Source of the DNA: Amborella trichopoda
Taxonomy: Eukaryota; Streptophyta; Magnoliopsida; Amborellales; Amborellaceae
Direction of reading: 5' to 3'
DNA: 64,000 nucleotides
NCBI RefSeq assembly: GCF_000471905.2
Contig: NW_006499781.1
Location: 391,043 to 455,042, forward strand
Shown: in pieces, positions 58,901 through 64,000 of the stretch
Layout: each line of letters opens with the position of its first letter
Numbering within the stretch: the first letter of the stretch is position 1
Translations under genes and position numbers: made by a program
The notes under the pieces: generated by a model
The model's database searches: none
What the model was told of the DNA's origin: nothing
The model's input: only the letters and a program-made list of their open reading frames with translations

Positions 58901-59697
58901 TCGGAGGACTTGCGTACCTGGTTGGGCAACGGGTGGCGAGAGGCTACAACTTGAGCATCGGTGGGAGGGGAAGAGATTGGAGCACAGGAAGCTGTTATAG
59001 CTGATTCAGAGCAACGGTGTGAGGTTAACGGATAGAGATTGTAAATAGCATTCCAATCTGAACGAGGGGACGGAGGAAGGGGGGGAAGAGGCTTCATTGT
59101 GATCACATGTATCAGCATGGTCACCACATTTTGGTGGTTGTTTGAAATCAAGTTCGGCCCTTTGCTTTTGTTGACAGTAAGAATGCCTTTTATTTATTTT
59201 AATTTTAATATTTATCTTTAAAAGTTGAATGAATTGAATGCCTCTAGTGTGATCAGTTGTCTTTGCTAATCTGAGGAATTAGATGTTTGAGTACAGTTCT
59301 ACCTGAACAATGTTCATGGCGTATTTATTTATGGTTCCTTTACTTTAGTTGTGACCTCCAAAACAACGTAAACTTGTGTATCAAATGCAGACTACTCCTA
59401 TATGGACAAAGCTGGTCAATGTGTGATGCGTGTGGCAATTATTTACTCTTCTATTGTCCATTTCCATTCAAAATAACTTGCCTTTTCTTTTTATATGGTT
59501 CACTGGTTTTGTATTTAAGTCTTGTATGCTTAATGTCTCAGATAAATCCCGAGTAGTCAAGTGGAAGCATGGGCGAGATGGTAAACGCGCTGATAAGAGA
59601 AATTGTAGATCAACTGCTAAGAATAAACTTGATTCCTTTATTCCAAGGGCTGGTTCAACTGGCTCCAGTTCAACTGTGGCAGGAAATAACATTCTTG
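45305..59697 (+). CDS. Gene 2: uncharacterised basic, serine-rich plant protein (partial)
   Basis: Three exons join in phase: 45305-45458, 51528-51866 and 59542-59697 (216 codons plus one base). The protein begins [20 protein letters not shown]. It is rich in Ser, Asn, Lys and Arg and has basic clusters [12 protein letters not shown] and [14 protein letters not shown] that look like nuclear localisation signals. No catalytic motif or membrane segment is visible. From memory it resembles a family of uncharacterised plant proteins with an RRKGGKVPR segment, but I cannot name it. Every junction splits a GAT (or G-initial) codon after its first base. The introns are 6.1 and 7.7 kb; the second contains an antisense LINE. 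The gene continues to the right of the last donor, and I found no further exon before 64000. An in-frame ATG also exists at 45245. Nothing looks broken. Confidence 0.65.
45459..46996 (+). other. Gene 2 intron 1, proximal part; dispersed repeat at 46610-46990
   Basis: T-rich intronic sequence. From 46610 the text changes to GC-richer 'gggagcgggatcggttcggg' and 'gagcgagatccc' phrases. These belong to the same dispersed repeat family as 48500-48840 and 16490-16730. Confidence 0.5.
46997..47820. repeat. Tandem array, about 137-bp unit, 6-7 diverged copies
   Basis: A unit containing 'tagtccatggtccatagtcc', 'aaaatctaatatgtatgaca', 'tcctctagttaaataaatcc', 'atttctatacatcacatgcc' and 'ttgataaatgctaaatac' recurs with starts near 47014, 47149, 47229, 47369, 47526, 47660 and 47797. 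Spacing is about 135-157 bp, with one shortened 80-bp unit. It lies wholly within intron 1 of gene 2. Confidence 0.75.
48145..48480. repeat. GT/GA-rich minisatellite, about 100-bp unit, 3 copies
   Basis: 'gtgcgcttgtgctctttccc' plus 'tatgtatttctgtgactctt' plus 'gtgtgtgcat' followed by a gagagagttgagtgtgtg spacer occurs at about 48147, 48247 and 48353. The open readings on both strands here are products of the repeat. Confidence 0.8.
48500..48840. repeat. Dispersed repeat copy
   Basis: It contains an internal near-duplication: 'catggaacccaagattttaa', 'tgtaccaaaacctt', 'gttgatgggagcggggatct' (48494-48552), repeated at 48602-48663. It ends with 'gggatcgaggttccggagca' then 'taaatgccaccct'. It is related to 46610-46990 and 16490-16730. 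The element type is unknown. Confidence 0.55.
48841..49950. other. Gene 2 intron 1, unassigned part
   Basis: AT-rich, with an (aaaat)n stretch near 49536-49560 and a 'gatataaacagg' pair near 49878-49908. No exon was recognised. Confidence 0.4.
49951..50424. repeat. (GA)n microsatellite with a 414-base assembly gap
   Basis: Pure GA runs border the N tract (49998-50411) on both sides, so the missing sequence is probably largely GA repeat. The very long open readings spanning it are artefacts. Confidence 0.9.
50425..51527. other. Gene 2 intron 1, distal part
   Basis: T-rich intron sequence leading to the acceptor at 51526-51527. Open readings of 83-99 codons at 50956 and 51240 are rich in F, L, C and I, as expected of T-rich non-coding DNA. 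Confidence 0.55.
51528..51866 (+). CDS. Gene 2, second coding exon
   Basis: The acceptor is TTTTTGACAG and the donor GTAAGTTG. It is 339 nt, phase 1 to 1. It encodes [19 protein letters not shown] near the start, then [20 protein letters not shown] and [17 protein letters not shown]. The coding character is good and there is no stop. Confidence 0.8.
52380..56257 (-). pseudogene. LINE ORF2 relic: endonuclease, reverse transcriptase, zf-RVT, RNase H
   Basis: It starts [16 protein letters not shown] (56257), immediately followed by a stop. The endonuclease part includes [12 protein letters not shown] (near 55840), [17 protein letters not shown] and SDHCPIL (55600). The reverse transcriptase part includes [11 protein letters not shown] (54900), [20 protein letters not shown] (54740), [20 protein letters not shown] (54530) and QYADDTLVF (54205), with the catalytic Y-A-D-D intact. 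Later come SFLGMYGGG and [19 protein letters not shown] (53900), a zinc-knuckle RVT region with C-x-x-C ... H-x-x-x-H-C (52950-52985), and an RNase H-like end [19 protein letters not shown] then LRDHNGEV (52560-52480). At least several frameshifts separate these blocks. Confidence 0.85.
56540..58740 (-). pseudogene. LINE ORF1 relic (DUF4283-type, proline-rich)
   Basis: The start region reads [18 protein letters not shown] and, in another frame, [20 protein letters not shown] then [20 protein letters not shown]. This matches the DUF4283 RNA-binding-like domain of plant LINE ORF1 proteins (W-x-x-x-x-F-x-x-I-x-x-x-W-G). The middle is an extreme proline/serine-rich stretch (57700-56600, many PPPP runs) in several overlapping frames. 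The coding strand is very C-rich and includes a run of 18 C's (57254-57237). Confidence 0.7.
59542..59697 (+). CDS. Gene 2, third coding exon
   Basis: The acceptor is AATGTCTCAG and the donor GTATGG. It is 156 nt, phase 1 to 1. It encodes [20 protein letters not shown], then [18 protein letters not shown] and [13 protein letters not shown]. Strongly basic, then serine-rich. Confidence 0.78.
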
Positions 59698-60715
59698 GTA
59701 TGGCGAGGAAATATGTTCCAAGTTTCCTGCTTTGTCGCTATCTTCGACTTTTATTGCACATCATGCTCTTATTGTATTCTATATGTTGGCATTGACTGGT
59801 TTCTATATCTCCCGGAGGAGATAAGTATTTGTTTGAGTTATTATTTGAAGAAATTTTATACAGCATCTACTTTGCATCTGAAGAATGCTCTATAGGTGAT
59901 AAGCAGCGATATATGGAATTGTCTAAATTGACTGATTTAACGTACTTAAGCTGAACTGTGCCCAAGAAAAGCAACAGTTGACCAATCCCAACTTGATATG
60001 CACTTTGGGACAAAGTCTAACATACTGAAAGAATCATTATTTTTACATCCCCCTTTTCAAGGGTTTTTGACACTTGTGTAGATTTTAGTTGCATTTAAAG
60101 TGGCTTTCCTGCTCTAGGACATACTTATATGGCTCAGGAATGATTTGCCAAGGATATATCCTCAACCAGTTAGGAACATGTCCCTCTTGCTGAGTACACA
60201 TTTTCTTACCTTGGAGGAAACGACTTAGTATAGGGGTAGTAACGGGCTGGCCCGGCCCCGGAAGAACAAGGCCTTATTCCTGTAATCTGGCTCACAGGCC
60301 TGGATCCAGGTCTATTATTCTTGGTCTGGTTGGTTATTGGGCTGGGCCTGGGCATGGACCTGGGCTGGGCAACAATGTCACCGGCCCATGGCCTTGAGAG
60401 AGGGAGGGAGGGAGGGAGGGAGGTGGGGATTTGACAAGGCCAGACCGGCTGCCTAACTATGAAGAGCTAGCATGTAATTGTGATTAGAGTTTCTCAAGTT
60501 TATCTTTTTTTGAATCTGAGTTTCTCAGGTTTCAGTTTTTTTTGTTTTTGTTTTTTTGAATATGTAAATGTTGGACAATGGAGAATAAAGATGAGACGAA
60601 GAATTGATTTTGGGTCTAATGAAAGGATATGTTTTGGGGTGAACTCCCTTGCAGACCTAGAGAGATGTTAAAATCTCTCAACTTCTGGGTGTACAGAGAG
60701 TTGGTATAATCTCTT
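59698..60715. other. Gene 2 intron 3, proximal part; hAT MITE end near 60230-60440
   Basis: No further exon was found. At 60232 'taggggtagtaacgggctgg' resembles the left end of the hAT MITE family of 43685. It is followed by 'ggcctggg' phrases and a (gggag)n run at 60398-60425. Confidence 0.45.
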
Positions 60716-60716
60716 G

Positions 60717-62000
60717 TCCTTTTTTTAAAATTTTATTTTTCTAATTTTGTTTTTTCCTTTTCTCCTTCCTCCCTGTATCTATTGGTAATGGGGCTTCAAA
60801 AGATCCATCCATTGCCGTAGAAGCCTTCTTTTGCGATCTGGGATATATTGCCACAAATCATAAATGTTGTGAAACAACGAATTAAAGATGGTATAAATCA
60901 AGCCATGTAAGGCAATAAAGTCAAAATCCACGAACTTCGAGGAAAGATGGGTGAAATTAATTAGTGGTTGCAACAGTTAGGGAATATCAGTCACCGAGAA
61001 GAGGTTGCTCGCAATCCAGTAGAAACTGGCACTCAAATTTAGCCTTCTACATCAAATGGAGAAGAAACTTGAATATATGGATACTGTGAAGAGGTAATTC
61101 TCAATATGAAAGCCTTTTGTGATGTGGGGAATATCAATTGGGGGGAAGGGCCACCAAGTCCTTGACGAAGTCGAGCATGTGATCCTTCTACTCAAGACAC
61201 TTTGGAAAACAGATTGCCAGGATAATCTTTTAGGGTAGTTGCCTGATTGCTCTTATGTCCGACAATAGCAGATTGATGGAAGAATTTGGTACTGCCATAT
61301 CCACTTTTTTAGTCATTACTGCCTTGTTTTTTGCCCCCAAAGACCTTCCTCCTTACCAAGCCACTCTTAACTGATTGAAAAAGTATTTTTCCTTATTGTC
61401 TAGGATACTTTCATTAGAATCAGCAGCCATCTCATCATAGATACATGGCAGCTGATTACTTCCCGTACCTTGCAGTGAACGTTCTACCTTGCGGCTAACG
61501 TTCCCAAAAGCCTTCCTATTCCACCTTTGAAGATCAGCCCACAGCCTCTTATGTTTTGCAACCAGTCTATATATCGGTCTGCTGACAGCCTTTCCCTTCC
61601 AAGAGTTCTTAATGGAATGGATCGAGAATGATCTCTTTGCCATATGGAAAGGAACCGGGCTTCAAAGGGGAATCTAGTATCCAGAAATGATCGGAAGTGC
61701 CTTTAGAAAGAAGTTCAATTATTGTTTTCAGTAGTTGAAACATCTACCTAGAGTTAGCAACAACATGATTCAACACTCCTTGACACTTCTCCAGTTTGCT
61801 TATTGGTCCAGGAAAGCCAACCCCAAGAACTTCCTAATTCTAGTAACTCACACTCCTTTAAAGCTCGGAAAGACTCTTTCACATAATTGGAATTAATGTC
61901 TTAACCACTTTCTTTTAAGAGTCATCCAATAAATTGGAATTTCTGAATAATAACCATGTGCCTGAGATTTGGCTCTTTAAGAACCTGAAGCCTTTCTGTG
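60717..62000 (-). mobile_element. Second LINE fragment, antisense to gene 2
   Basis: The minus strand at 61643-61353 reads AKRSFSIHSIKNSWKGKAVS, then RLVAKHKRLWADLQRWNRKA and FGNVSRKVE. This resembles the linker between endonuclease and reverse transcriptase of L1-type plant LINEs (L-x-x-L-K-x-x-L-x-x-W-N-x-x-x-F-G-N). The T-rich tract at 60717-60765 on the plus strand may be its poly-A tail. The reverse transcriptase core is absent, so the copy is internally deleted. Confidence 0.6.
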
Positions 62001-62081
62001 GCCTGTTATAGCCGTTCCCAGCTGTAATGAACATCTCTCTTAATCATCACTTTTGTTCTTTTACTTCATGTGCTGACAAGC

Positions 62082-62101
62082 TGTGTGTGTGTGTGTGTGT
62101 T
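62082..62101. repeat. (TG)n microsatellite
   Basis: A short pure tg run follows 'agctgtg'. Confidence 0.8.
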
Positions 62102-62199
62102 ATAGGCTGTATGCTGTGATACCTTTGTCACAGAAGCAGTATGATAAATGCCTTCTAAAAAATGGAATGTGTGTTATGTGCATGTAGGAGAATCCAACA

Positions 62200-62420
62200 A
62201 ACCAACATGCTATACAAGTGTATCAGCATGCAAGACACATACAGGCACGGGAATCTGTGTCGACATCCTTGTCTGAAGCGCTTCATTTTTTGGATTTGCA
62301 AACATGTTATGTCTGCTATTTGGACACCCAAGTCCACAGATCGGATGAACAAGACATGCATGTCTGTTTTGTGAGACACACTTGTCCGTATTATGCACAT
62401 ATGTCCATTTTGTAAGAAAC
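62200..62420. repeat. Probable dispersed repeat with 'gtgtcgacatcc' theme
   Basis: Phrases such as 'tacaagtgtatcagcatgca', 'acaggcacgggaatctgtgt' and 'cgacatcc' resemble the 'gtgtcgacacgtg' text near 335 at the far end of the window. Four overlapping readings on both strands over this patch are uninformative. The element type is unknown. Confidence 0.35.
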
Positions 62421-64000
62421 GGGGGCTCTTCTCATATCATCATTCTTATAAATTCGACATGCATGTCTTTTGATTTGTAGCACAATGTTTTTATCTTTTA
62501 ATTAATTTTATTATTAAAACAGTTGTTGGAGGAGAGGTCGTTGAAGGTTCAGGTTACTCCACAACTAAGGAGATCATTATAGGAGGATGTGATTTAAGTC
62601 TTTAAAAATTCAAAGCTTGTGCTCAAGACTTTCTTCTTTCCTCCTAGAAAGGAGGATGAACTCATTTGGGGACCCTAGAGGCATCCTCACTTGGAGTGAG
62701 GAGGTTAATTCAGCTGCAAGCAAAGTGTGGATGATCCCTGGCCCACAGAAATGCGAGCAGCAAGAGTGGGGCATTCTCGTTATTGACTTAAAACTTTTTC
62801 TTATACTTTTTATTACAAATGCCTGGATCCTGGCTTTACATGTGCTGTTGTATACACGCAACCATCATGAAAGAGGAAATACATCATGAAAAGAAAACAA
62901 AAACAACACCCAAGACCAACATTGCTGCCATTTTCTCACAAAACAAACACAAACTAAAATAGAACTTCAGCAAGAAACATAAACCATGAGAGTTGCCTAG
63001 GATTGTCCTCATGGACATGCATGATCATCTTGAATTAATGGCGCACCAGAAGTCAGATAAAGTTGTTCAAGTCTTCTTGGGAATCAAACAGCTAGGGACA
63101 AGAAAAAATTAGATCCTTCACCTTGTAGAGTTTTTCCTTTTTCAGGGTTTCTCTCTTTCTCACACACGCCTAGTCCCCCTCTCAGTCATGGCCTATCTCT
63201 AACCTCTTTATGTTCTTTATCACAAGGAAAATATTCACATGATATGTATTTGAGAGTCTCATTTTGTTTTAGGATATGACTATGCCTTCTATTAGGAGAT
63301 CTGTGGGGTGAGTGATATCTTTAGTCTCGTCCCTTCATTCTTATATCAGCCATTAAGATTTAAGAATGAGATTGCTCCGTTATCCCTTAATCCATGCTGT
63401 TTTAATCCAAAATGAATTCCTTTTCTCCAAATGGATTCATTAAAGTCTTCCCCATGCCTTTAGAATTCAAGAACCTTGGCTAGAGATTCCTTTCTCTAAA
63501 ATATTGATCCTTCTAAAAGAATCCTCAAAACCTTTTTAATTCTGAATGAAGATATGAAAAGAAAGTAAGTGAAAATTATATGGGATGCCCACGTGCTTTA
63601 GAAATTTTAAAAAATTTTGCAGAATAAAATAATAAGGGCTTAGTGTCATGTGGACCTATGGCCAATGGGGCCCACGTAATGCACATGAATCACGTGCTCT
63701 TATGTGCCCGGCCCATTGCAAGCCCCAAAAATTTAATACCAAATTAGTCCTTTGTATAGGAAAAACTTTCTCATTGATCCTCATCTCCTTTAAAAGCTAT
63801 TATATTAGAATTTTAAAGTGACTCTTGAGAAAAGAAAAACTTATTTGATCTCTTAACAAAGTGCAAATCAGATGTTCTTAAAAATATTGGAAAACATGAA
63901 AGAGTGAATATGCCAGGGGATAATGCATAAGCTTAGAAGTAGGCACTCCATGTTTGCAAATCATGCAATCACACTTTCTCAAATCAACCCAAAAGAGTCT
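62421..64000. other. Right end of window, unassigned
   Basis: If gene 2 continues, this is intron. I see no convincing exon. The open readings at 62610-62889 on both strands have no recognised domain. The last 500 bp are AT-rich. Confidence 0.4.

Larger units (their letters stand above)
51916..59125 (-). mobile_element. LINE (L1 clade, plant type with RNase H), nearly full length, antisense in gene 2 intron 2
   Basis: The minus strand carries ORF1 (about 58740-56540) and ORF2 (56257 to about 52380). The 3' end at the low coordinate has a poly-A tail, seen on the plus strand as tttttttctttttttttg (51913-51930). Likely target-site duplications are acattttggttgttt (51901-51915) and acattttgg-tgg-ttgttt (59126-59143), identical except for three extra bases. 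The length of about 7.2 kb and the presence of all domains make it near complete, but frameshifts and stops in both ORFs make it inactive. Confidence 0.85.

Noticed and set aside
63274-63308. Exon-like piece between TTTTGTTTTAG and GTGAGT as the fourth exon of gene 2
   Set aside because: In the phase required by exon 3 it contains a TAG stop. It is also only about 35 nt long.

Overview
This is nuclear DNA from a flowering plant, probably one with a large, transposon-rich genome. Genes are split by GT-AG introns, some of them many kilobases long, and most of the sequence is decayed transposable elements and simple repeats. There is no operon-like organisation, and I recognise no rRNA or tRNA gene. 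The species cannot be named from the sequence. Two assembly gaps (14766-14785 and 49998-50411) both lie in GA/CT microsatellites.

Gene 1 (minus strand, 26981 down to 3236, running off the left edge) is a SNF2-family chromatin remodeller of the plant CHR24 / ERCC6-like (PICH-type) group. Twelve exons can be joined without a phase error into 682 codons. They carry SNF2 motifs I to IV, including a DEGH box split across an intron. Motifs V and VI and the C-terminus are not in the window. Three of its introns (6.7, 3.5 and 9.6 kb) are swollen. Two contain recognisable transposons: a hAT element that was itself hit by another insertion, a second hAT relic, the 3' end of an RTE LINE, and a TIR element carrying a gene-like fragment. 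The third holds a long CT/AT microsatellite, a gap and a dispersed repeat.

The intergenic region (27.2-44.4 kb) holds a deletion-derivative Copia element with both LTRs, a PIF/Harbinger-like element with a TTA target duplication, a decayed RPA1-like OB-fold gene, a foldback MITE, a 3.5-kb giant foldback element built from degenerate GAGA-rich units, and a small hAT MITE just upstream of gene 2.

Gene 2 (plus strand, from 45305 to at least 59697, running off the right edge) encodes an unrecognised basic, serine-rich, probably nuclear plant protein. Three coding exons join in phase. Its first intron holds a 137-bp tandem array, a GT/GA minisatellite and the larger gap. Its second intron is almost filled by a nearly full-length antisense LINE (L1 type with RNase H), flanked by a likely target-site duplication. 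A second LINE fragment lies downstream.

The two genes are divergently transcribed and about 18 kb apart. I see no evidence that they work together. The most unusual structures are the giant foldback GAGA element, the RPA1-like relic, the gene-fragment-carrying TIR element and the nested insertion in the hAT element.
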